In this document: one piece after another, positions 11,301 to 23,251 of the stretch
How positions within the stretch are numbered: the first letter of the stretch is position 1
Layout of the letters: every line of letters begins with the position of its first letter
NCBI RefSeq assembly: GCF_910592395.1
Contig: NC_088313.1
Span: forward strand, 20,786,437 to 20,850,436
DNA length: 64,000 bases
Direction of reading: 5' to 3'
DNA from: Lineus longissimus
Taxonomy: Eukaryota; Nemertea; Pilidiophora; Heteronemertea; Lineidae
Notes under the pieces: model-generated
The model's database searches: none
Told to the model about the DNA's origin: nothing
Seen by the model: the letters and a program-made list of their open reading frames with translations, nothing else
Made by a program: the position numbers and the translations under genes

Positions 11301-14300
11301 GTACCCAATTACTCTTCCGCCAGCCTGACCTCGTCACAATCACGGCGCTTTTTCAATATGGCGACCACTTGAACAACGAAAATCCCCGTCAATCATTAAA
11401 GCCTTGATGGCCTCGGCGGTTGGACGGTTGCACTGTGGATGGGATGGTCACGGGTTCGAACCCCGGCGAATCTATTTTTTCGTGTTTTTTTTAAAAATGT
11501 TCTTGTTATTATTTAATAATGTACGTTTATCAGGCGCGGATCCAAGCGGGTGCATTAGACGCACGGCTCCTGATTGATATGTAAACTTTTTTTAATTGAC
11601 CACTTATGAAATTTTGGAACAGACCTGTCCAGGAATTTTGATGAGAAATGAAGTGCACGCTCCCTCTTCTTCCAGTTCCTAGATTCGCCGGCCCTCTTAT
11701 ACCATCATCTTATACCATTATGTATATTATCATGAAGAAAACTCCTTCACCCGAACTTTTCAAGCTGAAGTACACACTGGTTCCAGGTGTTCGAGCACTC
11801 CAGGGAATGGTTTGACGAGTTGGCGCTAAATTCATTATCAGTGATGAGCATTTAGTTTGTAACTACAGTGATGAGCAGGCGGATAGATTCAAATTACATA
11901 TCTTCTTCCTGGACACCTAATTCCCACACCCAAATTGTCCCGTCAAATCACGTGCACGGAGCTACGATTGCCTTATGCATGCGCACTTCCGACTCGAAAA
12001 GAATCGTTTCGAATCTTAATTCAAATCCGCCATTGCTGATATCATTGGCGCCAAAGACTATTTCTTTTGACCCCGTTGACCTCGCTTCTAAAAACATTTT
12101 TGAGAAAGCCATTCAAACATTAAAATCAACTACGAACATTATCTTTTATATCACCGAGCTATATAAATACGATATATCAAGAAAAATCTGTCGCAATATT
12201 GAGTTATACGATTAGCTTGGAACTCTTTGTACCCAATTACTCTTCCGCCAGCCTGACCTCGTCACAATCACGGCGCTTTTTCAATATGGCGACCACTTGA
12301 ACAACGAAAATCCCCGTCAATCATTAAAGCCTTGATGGCCTCGGCGGTTGGACGGTTGCACTGTGGATGGGATAGTCACGGGTTCGAACCCCGGCGAATC
12401 TATTTTTTCGTGTTTTTTTAAAAATGTTCTTGTTATTATTTAATCATGTACGTTTATCAGGCGCGGATCCAAGCGGGTGCATTAGACGCACGGCTCCTGA
12501 TTGATATGTAAACTTTTTTTAATTGACCACTTATGAAATTTTGGAACAGACCTGTCCAGGAATTTTGATGAGAAATGAAGTGCACGCTCCCTCTTCTTCC
12601 AGTTCCTAGATTCGCCGGCCCTCTTATACCATCATCTTATACCATTATGTATATTATCATGAAGAAAACTCCTTCACCCGAACTTTTCAAGCTGAAGTAC
12701 ACACTGGTTCCAGGTGTTCGAGCACTCCAGGGAATGGTTTGACGAGTTGGCGCTAAATTCATTATTAGTGATGAGCATTTAGTTTGTAACTACAGTGATG
12801 AGCAGGCGGATAGATTCAAATTACATATCTTCTTCCTGGACACCTAATTCCCACACCCAAATTGTCCCGTCAAATCACGTGCACGGAGCTACGATTGCCT
12901 TATGCATGCGCACTTCCGACTCAAAAAGAATCGTTTCGAATCTTAATTCAAATCCGCCATTGCTGATATCATTGGCGCCAAAGACTATTTCTTTTGACCC
13001 CGTTGACCTCGCTTCTAAAAACATTTTTGAGAAAGCCATTCAAACATTAAAATCAACTACGAACATTATCTATTATATCACCGAGCTATATAAATACGAT
13101 ATATCAAGAAAAATCTGTCGCAATATTGAGTTATACGATTAGCTTGGAACTCTTTGTACCCAATTACTCTTCCGCCAGCCTGACCTCGTCACAATCACGG
13201 CGCTTTTTCAATATGGCGACCACTTGAACAACGAAAATCCCCGTCAATCATTAAAGCCTTGATGGCCTCGGCGGTTGGACGGTTGCACTGTGGAAGGGAT
13301 GGTCACGGGTTCGAACCCCGGCGAATCTATTTTTTCGTGTTTTTTTTAAAAATGTTCTTGTTATTATTTAATCATGTACGTTTATCAGGCGCGGATCCAA
13401 GCGGGTGCATTAGACGCACGGCTCCTGATTGATATGTAAACTTTTTTTAATTGACCACTTATGAAATTTTGGAACAGACCTGTCCAGGAATTTTGATGAG
13501 AAATGAAGTGCACGCTCCCTCTTCTTCCAGTTCCTAGATTCGCCGGCCCTCTCATACCATCATCTTATACCATTATGTATATTATCATGAAGAAAACTCC
13601 TTCACCCGAACTTTTCAAGCCGAAGTACACACTGGTTCCAGGTGTTCGAGCACTCCAGGGAATGGTTTGACGAGTTGGCGCTAAATTCATTATTAGTGAT
13701 GAGCATTTAGTTTGTAACTACAGTGATGAGCAGGCGGATAGATTAAAATTACATATATTCTTCCTGGACACCTAATTCCCACACCCAAATTGTCCCGTCA
13801 AATCACGTGCACGGAGGTACGATTGCCTTATGCATGCGCACTTCCGACTCGAAAAGAATCGTTTCGAATCTTAATTCAAATCCGCCATTGCTGATATCAT
13901 TGACGCCAAAGACTATTTCTTTTGACCCCGTTGACCTCGTTCTAAAAACATTTTTGAGAAAGCCATTCAAACATTAAAATCAACTACGAACATTATCTAT
14001 TATATCACCGAGCTATATAAATACGATATATCAAGAAAAATCTGTCGCAATATTGAGTTATACGATTAGCTTGGAACTCTTTGTACCCAATTACTCTTCC
14101 GCCAGCCTGACCTCGTCACAATCACGGCGCTTTTTCAATATGGCGACCACTTGAACAACGAAAATCCCCGTCAATCATTAAAGCCTTGATGGCCTCGGCG
14201 GTTGGACGGTTGCACTGTGGATGGGATGGTCACGGGTTCGAACCCCGGCGAATCTATTTTTTCGTGTTTTTTTTAAAAATGTTCTTGTTATTATTTAATC

Positions 14301-16021
14301 ATGTACGTTTATCAGGCGCGGATCCAAGCGGGTGCATTAGACGCACGGCTCCTGATTGATATGTAAACTTTTTTTAATTGACCATTATGAAATTTTGGAA
14401 CAGACCTGTCCAGGAATTTTGATGAGAAATGCAGTGCACGCTCCCTCTTCTTCCAGTTCCTAGATTCGCCGGCCCTCTTATACCATCATCTTATACCATT
14501 ATGTATATTATCATGAAGAAAACTCCTTCACCCGAACTTTTCAAGCTGAAGTACACACTGGTTCCAGGTGTTCGAGCACTCCAGGGAATGGTTTGACGAG
14601 TTGGCGCTAAATTCATTATTAGTGATGAGCATTTAGTTTGTAACTACAGTGATGAGCAGGCGGATAGATTAAAATTACATATATTCTTCCTGGACACCTA
14701 ATTCCCACACCCAAATTGTCCCGTCAAATCACGTGCACGGAGCTACGATTGCCTTATGCATGCGCACTTCCGACTCGAAAAGAATCGTTTCGAATCTTAA
14801 TTCAAATCCGCCATTGCTGATATCATTGGCGCCAAAGACTATTTCTTTTGACCCCGTTGACCTCGTTCTAAAAACATTTTTGAGAAAGCCATTCAAACAT
14901 TAAAATCAACTACGAATATTATCTATTATATCACCGAGCTATATAAATACGATATATCAAGAAAAATCTGTCGCAATATTGAGTTATACGATTAGCTTGG
15001 AACTCTTTGTACCCAATTACTCTTCCGCCAGCCTGACCTCGTCACAATCACGGCGCTTTTTCAATATGGCGACCACTTGAACAACGAAAATCCCGGTCAA
15101 TCATTAAAGCCTTGATGGCCTCGGCGGTTGGACGGTTGCACTGTTGATGGGATGGTCACGGGTTCGAACCCCGGCGAATCTATTTTTTCGTGTTTTTTTT
15201 AAAAATGTTCTTGTTATTATTTAATCATGTACGTTTATCAGGCGCGGATCCAAGCGGGTGCATTAGACGCACGGCTCCTGATTGATATGTAAACTTTTTT
15301 TAATTGACCACTTATGAAATTTTGGAACAGACCTGTCCAGGAATTTTGATGAGAAATGAAGTGCACGCTCCCTCTTCTTCCAGTTCCTAGATTCGCCGGC
15401 CCTCTTATACCATCATCTTATACCATTATGTATATTATCATGAAGAAAACTCCTTCACCCGAACTTTTCAAGCTGAAGTACACACTGGTTCCAGGTGTTC
15501 GAGCACTCCAGGGAATGGTTTGACGAGTTGGCGCTAAATTCATTATCAGTGATGAGCATTTAGTTTGTAACTACAGTGATGAGCAGGCGGATAGATTAAA
15601 ATTACATATATTCTTCCTGGACACCTAATTCCCACACCCAAATTGTCCCGTCAAATCACGTGCACGGAGCTACGATTGCCTTATGCATGCGCACTTCCGA
15701 CTCGAAAAGAATCGTTTCGAATCTTAATTCAAATCCGCCATTGCTGATATCATTGGCGCCAAAGACTATTTCTTTTGACCCCGTTGACCTCGCTTCTAAA
15801 AACATTTTTGAGAAAGCCATTCAAACATTAAAATCAACTACGAACATTATCTTTTATATCACCGAGCTATATAAATACGATATATCAAGAAAAATCTGTC
15901 GCAATATTGAGTTATACGATTAGCTTGGAACTCTTTGTACCCAATTACTCTTCCGCCAGCCTGACCTCGTCACAATCACGGCGCTTTTTCAATATGGCGA
16001 CCACTTGAACAACGAAAATCC
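8347..16021. repeat. Higher-order repeat copy 2 (about 92% of a period)
   Basis: This repeats 1-7,675 almost base for base. By eye I found only three differences: a T/A shift in the T-run at about 4,999 versus 13,345, C to G at 5,471 versus 13,817, and G to T at about 6,799 versus 15,145. From about 16,022 ('cccggtcaatc' where copy 1 has 'ccccgtcaatc') the register is lost, and the next unit resembles the third unit of the period instead. The identity implies a very recent duplication, ongoing homogenisation, or an assembly duplication. Confidence 0.9.
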
Positions 16022-17500
16022 CGGTCAATCATTAAAGCCTTGATGGCCTCGGCGGTTGGACGGTTGCACTGTGGATGGGATAGTCACGGGTTCGAACCCC
16101 GGCGAATCTATTTTTTCGTGTTTTTTAAAAAATGTTCTTGTTATTATTTAATCATGTACGTTTATCAGGCGCGGATCCAAGCGGGTGCATTAGACGCACG
16201 GCTCCTGATTGATATGTAAACTTTTTTTAATTGACCACTTATGAAATTTTGGAACAGACCTGTCCAGGAATTTTGATGAGAAATGCAGTGCACGCTCCCT
16301 CATCTTCCAGTTCCTAGATTCGCCGGCCCTCTTATACCATCATCTTATACCATTATGTATATTATCATGAAGAAAACTCCTTCACCCGAACTTTTCAAGC
16401 TGAAGTACACACTGGTTCCAGGTGTTCGAGCACTCCAGGGAATGGTTTGACGAGTTGGCGCTAAATTCATTATTAGTGATGAGCATTTAGTTTGTAACTA
16501 CAGTGATGAGCAGGCGGATAGATTAAAATTACATATCTTCTTCCTGGACACCTAATTCCCACACCCAAATTGTCCCGTCAAATCACGTGCACGGAGCTAC
16601 GATTGCCTTATGCATGCGCACTTCCGACTCGAAAAGAATCGTTTCGAATCTTAATTCAAATCCGCCATTGCTGATATCATTGGCGCCAAAGACTATTTCT
16701 TTTGACCCCGTTGACCTCGCTTCTAAAAACATTTTTGAGAAAGCCATTCAAACATTAAAATCAACTACGAACATTATCTATTATATCACCGAGCTATATA
16801 AATACGATATATCAAGAAAAATCTGTCGCAATATTGAGTTATACGATTAGCTTGGAACTCTTTGTACCCAATTACTCTTCCGCCAGCCTGACCTCGTCAC
16901 AATCACGGCGCTTTTTCAATATGGCGACCACTTGAACAACGAAAATCCCCGTCAATCATTAAAGCCTTGATGGCCTCGGCGGTTGGACGGTTGCACTGTG
17001 GATGGGATGGTCACGGGTTCGAACCCCGGCGAATCTATTTCTTCGTGTTTTTTTAAAAAATGTTCTTGTTATTATTCAATCATGTACGTTTATCAGGCGC
17101 GGATCCAAGCGGGTGCATTAGACGCACGGCTCTTGATTGATATGTAAACTTTTTTTAATTGCCCACTCATGAACTTTTGGAACAGACCTGTCCAGGAATT
17201 TTGATGAGAAATGCAGTGCACGCTCCCTCTTCTTCCAGTTCCTAGATTCGCCGGCCCTCTTATACCATCATCTTTTACCATGTATATTATCATGAAGAAA
17301 ACCCCTTCACCCGAACTTTTCAAGTTGAAGTAGTCTGATAAGTGTCAGGTGTTCGAGCACTCCAGCGAATGGTTTGACTAGTCGGCGGCTTGAATTCCCG
17401 AGGGTACAGTGACGCCAACAATTATTTTGGGTGACCTCGATTCCAAACCCTTTTTCAAAATGGCCATCAGCTACAAACATTCTTTGTTGAAGGGACAACT
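16022..17500. repeat. Array edge: out-of-register unit followed by decaying unit
   Basis: The unit from about 16,022 to 17,040 is typical but out of register with the nine-unit period. From about 17,040 point differences accumulate ('gcccactcatgaac', a shortened 'ttttaccatgtat'). After about 17,325 only patches remain, such as 'gtgttcgagcactccag', 'gaatggtttgac' and a diverged counterpart of the 'gacctcgcttctaaaaac' segment at about 17,441-17,475. No sharp integration boundary or target-site duplication is seen. The last recognisable homology is near 17,500. Confidence 0.8.
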
Positions 17501-17776
17501 TTGGCATGAGAGAGGCTGTTTGTCAAGCAAAATAGCTTCAAGTAGGATCGTGACTTCTCATCAGTATTTGCCTGACAATGTTAGCCTACACTTTGGAAAA
17601 TTCTTGTTGGTGCTGGGCCTACATGTTGATAAAGTTAGGCGCCGTCCGCAGAGTTTCCCGAATGTCTGATCATCATGTAGGCCTACTGCGTGCTGATGTC
17701 CTTGAGCTTTGGTCAGTTGCCGAACTCGCACAGTGACGTAAGTTGGAAAATTTACATTCTGAAGCTTTTGCATTTG

Positions 17777-17888
17777 CTCGGGAAGGTGGAAGATCCTCGG
17801 AGAGGTTGTTGCCTTTACTTGGAAAGGTGGAAGACCTCGGAGAGGTTGTTGCCTTAACTCGGGAAGGTGGAAGACCTCGGAGAGGTTG
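17777..17888. repeat. Minisatellite, about 39-42 bp unit, 2.8 copies
   Basis: Three successive copies of a block built on 'ggaaggtggaagacctcgg' and 'agaggttgttgcctt' begin at about 17,777, 17,819 and 17,858. The third is truncated after 'agaggttg'. It makes a minus-strand ORF look repetitive but does not support a gene. Confidence 0.8.
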
Positions 17889-19354
17889 AGGTTGTTACTG
17901 AGCGGACGAACCCGTGACCATTGGTCTAATGATGAAATTATTGAACACTTCAATTTAACTACCAATTAAACTTGTCACTCAATACCCACCCACCGGATCA
18001 AATGTTCTACTCAGTCAGACAAAGGCACGTACCACAAACCAGAATTCATCGCAAAGTTCCCACCCTAGATGATCGTGACCAAAATAATGATTTCAACTTT
18101 CATACGTTGTTTACACTCATATCGCCTGCTTGAAGACTTAAGTAAACATGGATGAGTGGCCGTCGAAATCTAAGGTCGTCGCAATCTTCTTAACACTATT
18201 CCTTTAGAGAATTGTCCACTTGATGGCATGAGATATGTCTAATGTTTGCAAACCCTCAAATCATTATTTACATCGCACTAAGGCTAATTATGTTATGATC
18301 TGTTTTAAACTTGTTAGCCTGTGATGGGGCGTATATTTAAAGGTGGAGTGGTCAATTTGGCTCGTTACTTGGTGATCATGTGTTCAAGGAGCCAACAGTA
18401 AATCAAGACGCATGTAATAGCGCTGATTTTGGGGTCATGATATTGTGACAAAAGAGACGACACACCAGGAAGGTTTAACACGCATCTTCCATTGAGCAGA
18501 TATCCTGGACATATGAGGGAATGGCATAAAAACAGCGATTCATCATCACAGGCCATTGTTGGGCCAATTTCCACGTGGGACAGCAGCAGACGTTTGACAT
18601 CGATCTGAAAGTTTTTGATGACGTCACATGAGGGATCAGCCAATCAGATAAAAGTATTCCCTTCAAGTATACATGTACTTTCTAAGTTGGCGATATATGA
18701 ATAACTGTTGTGCTGTTATGCAACTGTTATGCTCTTCTGGAGCATCGGTCTCTGGGGAAATGCATATGAACTGACTGTTCTCCGGACGCTTTGGACGGGT
18801 CTCGTCCGGTCGCCCGGAGATCCAATTAGGATGACGCAATGGACTGCCCCGGGAGTCTAGCTTAAAGTAGACCTGTCCAACTTTAGACTGGACACGTGAT
18901 TCCAAACAGCCTGTAACAACCGGTATCTTGCAATTGCCCCATACGCATGTAGATCTTGAAGAGCAATCAAAGTGAAAAAAAGCGAAGTTTATTAAGTATA
19001 GTGGCACTGACTGTTCATCTACGGCGCACTCCACCGCAGGTGTACTAGGGTTGCTGCAGCTGAGTCGCCCAGCTTTCAAAGTTGCTGGTAAACACTTGGA
19101 TAACTTTTTACACCGGAGTTACACATAATTATAACAAGCGCTTCTTCGCAGTTCGTCACCATTCTTTGGCAACTGTAACATACGATAGGCGTGTATTTTC
19201 AAGCTGAGTTGGCTTCGAATGTGGATAGCCGTACGTTTGATGGACTTCTCACCACAGCCCAAATCAATTCATGCTGCATCTTCTGATATCAACAGTTGAC
19301 GAACTCTAAAATTCAGACTCCTGTTTACTTTCGATCATTCCTCGTTCTCTCAGC
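17889..19354. other. Non-coding stretch before the small heat-shock gene
   Basis: No coding exon, RNA gene or transposon was recognised on either strand. Minus-strand ORFs of 92 and 138 codons here have no recognisable domain and no splice context. The last few hundred bases are the presumed promoter and 5' UTR of the small heat-shock gene. I did not find a clean array of nGAAn/nTTCn heat-shock elements. 'cgttctctcag' just before the ATG could be a splice acceptor for a 5' UTR exon. Confidence 0.5.
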
Positions 19355-20041
19355 ATGTATTCCCATCGTATGACGACCAGTTCGGGTGGATCCGACCCGT
19401 TCTTCCACAGGTCCGGAGGCTCACCCAGTCAGCCCAATATCCAAGGCAAAGAATGGAAGACCGAGGTGGACGTGAAAGGTTTCCGAACCGAGGACATCAA
19501 GCTGTCTGTTGATGGTAACAGCATCAGCATTCATTGCGTTCGTGATGAAGATGGAAGCAGACGAGAGACGCGCCGTCAGCTCCAGGTCCCGGATGGCACA
19601 GATACATCCAGATTGGAGTCTGAGGTAAACAATTCGGGGACGCTGGTACTCAAGGCTCCATATGAAACACCAAAGGGGAACAGCAACAACAACGACCCGT
19701 TCACATCGTTTGGTGGTTTTTCCAAAATGTCCGGCGGAATGCAGTCCAGGATGCGTGGCTTTGACGATAAAAATGATGGGAAGGATTTCCTAACGAAAGT
19801 TGCACTTCCTAACTTCCAGGTCAGTGAGATTCAGATAAGTGCCGGCGGTGGACGAATCATAGTTAAGGCACACTCAAAACACGGTATTAGCACCCGGATG
19901 GTCGATCGGTCATTTGACATTCCGGCGAAGGTTAACATGGCCGCCCTGGCAGCCATTTTGACTGAGGATGGCACCGTATTCATCGGCGCTCCCATACCGG
20001 ATAGTATCAAGGGAAAGGCGGTTGAGATAACGAAGGAATAA
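19355..20041 (+). CDS. Small heat-shock protein (HSP20 family) with two alpha-crystallin domains
   Basis: This is a single uninterrupted frame of 228 codons. Residues about 32-104 form an alpha-crystallin domain: 'EWKTEVDVKGFRTEDIKLSV', then 'GSRRETRRQLQVP' and the closing strand motif 'SGTLVLKAP'. Residues about 143-213 form a second, diverged domain ending in 'DGTVFIGAP', joined by a Gly/Ser/Asn-rich linker (105-142). The N-terminus is short and Ser/Gly-rich. HSP20 proteins are ATP-independent cytosolic holdase chaperones that assemble through this domain. Duplicated-domain forms are known in some invertebrates. The start is the first ATG after an upstream pyrimidine tract. An AATAAA (20,037-20,042) overlaps the stop codon. 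Which HSP20 subfamily it belongs to is not clear. Confidence 0.92.
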   Translation: MYSHRMTTSSGGSDPFFHRSGGSPSQPNIQGKEWKTEVDVKGFRTEDIKLSVDGNSISIHCVRDEDGSRRETRRQLQVPDGTDTSRLESEVNNSGTLVLKAPYETPKGNSNNNDPFTSFGGFSKMSGGMQSRMRGFDDKNDGKDFLTKVALPNFQVSEIQISAGGGRIIVKAHSKHGISTRMVDRSFDIPAKVNMAALAAILTEDGTVFIGAPIPDSIKGKAVEITKE

Positions 20042-23000
20042 ATGCAATAAGTGATTCTCTGATGACTATAGAATGAGTTGTTGGTCGAGTGGTTTAATCG
20101 CGTGTGTAATCAAACAGTCAGCATTGGGGAAGTACCTAAGAAGACATGGAAAAGGCCCGCGCGATACCTGACCAAAAACAGCGCTGTCGCCAGATAGCAG
20201 CTGAATCACCAATTCACCTGACTTGGACTCGATGTTTGCCTGGCGTTGGACAATTTCTTTTTCGTCAGTTGCAGGGTTGTATATGAATGTGTAGGTACAA
20301 GTCTAAGTTGTATTTTATATACTGTAAGACACATGTATTGATCGAAGTGTTTTCGCATAGAATATATCGACGAGTTTCTTCTCGCCGTCTCTCAACCATG
20401 GTGCTTTCAATAATCCAAATGAATCAAGGTGTTTTGCAGTTGAGTGCTTTTTGCTGGTACTCTTAACCATTTAACCTTGATAGCTGTGTATTGCAAAAGA
20501 AGAAGCACCCCATACAAGCTTTACCAACTGCAAGCTTACCTTTGAGATTTAGAGGTCACAACATTAGACGCGGCATGCCCGCTTACCGCTAACTGCTTCG
20601 ATGGTGGTAAAACCGTTGTACGGAGCTCTAAAGGGAGTTTTAAGTACGAGTTAGGTCAGATTAACTTACACAATGTCACCAGTAGGGAGTCTTTCCCATC
20701 TGACATTTAAACGAAACCATCCAACACTACCGATGGCCAGTCCCCTAACCTGCACTAACTCCCAATTTGACCCCTTATAGCTTCTGCCTTGGAAGTATAC
20801 ATCGTTATTCTAGATTGCTAACTAGCTTCATTGAATCAAGCATGGATTGATGACCCTAATTTCGAGGTTTCATTCATCTTCGAACGCTGAGTTAATGATA
20901 GCAATTACAAGAACCACATCAATCACATCTGTTGGCCTGTTGTACATTATTTCAGCTCAACGAATGATGTTCACCTGATGAGTGCAGAGGTCGGTCAACG
21001 AAATTGATAGGCCTGTGCAGAGCAACAACTGATTTTGATCGACATGGTGTCTTTATTAGCAAGTATGGACACCAGATTTTGGAAACGAGGACAGGGTCTG
21101 CATGGGGGGGGGGGGGGGGGGTCATCCCCCAGAAGGAGGATTTGGAAATTTAAGTGCCAAAAATTCGAAAAGGGCACCCCTAGGGCACCCCTCCCTAAAT
21201 CCGCCATTAACCGCCCAGGTAGTACTACCTTTTTCGACAACATTCAAGAAGACTTTACATTGCATGTAGCTAAATGTTTCGGCAAACATTTTACAGACGC
21301 GACTGAACACCATTTCTATCTCATTTAATGAAGAATGAAGTGGCGTATACCGGCTGCATGGGCTGGCAACCATCAAACCAAAGCCGCTGTTTTTGAGTGA
21401 TATGTTATTGGTGTAGACCTGTATGCAGCCAATCAAACAAAAAACCAACTCGTGCTAAGCAAATACCGTGCAGCGAGCTCACATTTCAAAGCTAATTCCT
21501 TTCGAAGGCCATCGGTCGTTGATGGCAGAGGGCACGAAACAGAGAGACGAGCCGCCTGACCTTCAAAATATTGATATGTGTGTCTTTTATAGCATTGACT
21601 GAGAGAAGTGATTTGTACCAGTATCTGTTCCTCTTATTAGTCGTCCTGAGGAAATCAGCGGTTAAGGTTCGCTTCTGCGGCCTTGTACACAAACTCCCTG
21701 TATGCAGGAGGCCGGAGAAGCGAACATTAACACCTGATTATACCTCATAATGCCTCTTACTGGATGGAGCCCAGCGTTCGTCCTGACTTCTGATGTATCT
21801 TGCGACGGTCATCACGGGGTGCTGAGGCGCCGAGGGAGCTATATGCGTTCCGCGGAGTGAGAGGAGGCCACAATAAGACATACATTTCAAGGTATAGTGA
21901 GAGTTCGAGCACAATCTCATCAGTGTTGTTTGTACCAGCTGCAACCAAAGTAAGTCTATCTCAGAAGTAAACAATCCAATAGGTTCTACCCAGCAAATCA
22001 AAACAAGCTAAAGCACATGTTACAACTTCAATAATTCTCTTCTCCTAATTAGCTGGAGGATAACAGGATATTCGGGTGTATTGTTGGTTTCCTTCGAAAC
22101 GTGAATCAGTGTAGCAGTCTGAAATGCCGGCGCCCCTCCCGCTCAAGTACACTCCGAACGCTGTGGCTGGGCATCATCCAAATCAGATTTCCATTCAAAA
22201 GTATTTTTATTTGTTTATTTTATACCAGAGAGATCAGGCGCTGGCGATTGCGTTTTGTCTCTGGTGTGAAGACCAGCATTCTTGCCCGGGCGTTCCTGTC
22301 CGTGACCAGTTGATCAATGACTGTCCAACGCATCAAATACCGGACAACGTCAGACGAGTCAACAACATCCAGAAAATGCTGTGCAATGTCATTTCAAGGC
22401 ATGACTTGATCGACTACTGCATATAAAATATGGCAGCTGACATGAACCATCGCTATGGATACTGGCTCTTATCACCATCCCGACAGGATTGACCGCTCTG
22501 CACATTTCTTCCTTCAATTTACACCTCATCATCACAGTAAATAGTTTTCATCAAAAAAATTATCTGGTGATAATCATTGATGAATTGGTGATAATAATCA
22601 AACAGTTCATGATATGATGTTATTGTAATGGTTTTTGCTTTACCCAAACGGAGTCTGGCCCGAATTGTGACCTTCGTCTTTACCAACGGGATAGCGAAAA
22701 CTCACTATTGACTGAGCGTCATCGGCACATACCGGAGTCCTGATTGGAAACATTGCCCTTGCCGTCAATCATCTCCTCTTAACCGATCTTCACCATGTAA
22801 ACCGCCTCACCATTCTTACCAAGTCAACACTTACCATGCTCGGGCGAGAAGCTTGCCGACTCAAGAGTCGCCCACGGCTTGGAGGGGAGGAGAATTAAGA
22901 TTTACATAACTCAATAAACGACTGTCTCCCGTTTGCATGGATGAGATAACTTCATTCGCGATCTTGGAATTAAGTGAAAGTTTCAGATCGGTGATGTACA

Positions 23001-23251
23001 GATGCGACTCTCGCGGTCATCGCCTCGCGTTGAACTGGTCTGAACTGTCACTGTTGATGTTGCCACACCAAAGGGATATCCGTAGCTGAACAATGGAATA
23101 TTGATCAGTGTTAATTGCAGTGGTCGACTTGTTGTCACCTCGAGCAGACATATGTTAGGGTTTTTTCTTTCACGTACGCAGTTCAAACTCGCGTCGAACA
23201 ATATAACTGTTTAATTATCGTTCCCCTTGATTGTGATATTCAACAGGATCG
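20042..23251. other. Gene-poor intergenic stretch
   Basis: It starts with the 3' UTR of the small heat-shock gene and ends with the presumed 5' region of the GPCR. Several ORFs of 60-108 codons occur on both strands, but none shows a domain, low-complexity coding pattern or exon-like splice pair. The segment around 21,100-21,230 (poly-G, 'cacccctagggcacccct', GC-skewed) may be a transposon relic. Nothing else was identified. Confidence 0.5.
21104..21121 (+). repeat. Homopolymer run of 18 G
   Basis: The run is followed by 'tcatccccc', so it may fold back on itself, and it has G-quadruplex potential on the plus strand. The exact length in a genome assembly is uncertain. Confidence 0.85.

Larger units (their letters stand above)
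1..17290. repeat. Satellite array, unit about 927 bp, 18-19 units
   Basis: The same block of 927-928 bp recurs head to tail from base 1 to about 17,290. Adjacent units differ by a few substitutions and by 1-bp length changes in T/A runs. Fixed landmarks in every unit, in order, are a TATA-like sequence (first copy 104-113), a tRNA-like module (first copy 273-345), a T-run, a short hairpin (first copy 400-445), a second T-run, and a stretch that can be read as a short ORF. The array continues past the left edge, since base 1 lies inside a unit. No transposase, reverse transcriptase or rRNA/snRNA sequence was recognised in the unit. This is a satellite or tandemly amplified Pol III-like locus; the family is unknown to me. 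Confidence 0.97.

Noticed and set aside
17561-17965. 134-codon minus-strand ORF
   Set aside because: It arises from the minisatellite at 17,777-17,888 and has no conserved sequence.
18663-19079. 138-codon minus-strand ORF upstream of the small heat-shock gene
   Set aside because: It shows no domain, no homology I recognise and no exon signals; probably chance.
22124-22426. 100-codon plus-strand ORF
   Set aside because: It is not recognisable, overlaps another frame of similar length and lacks gene context.
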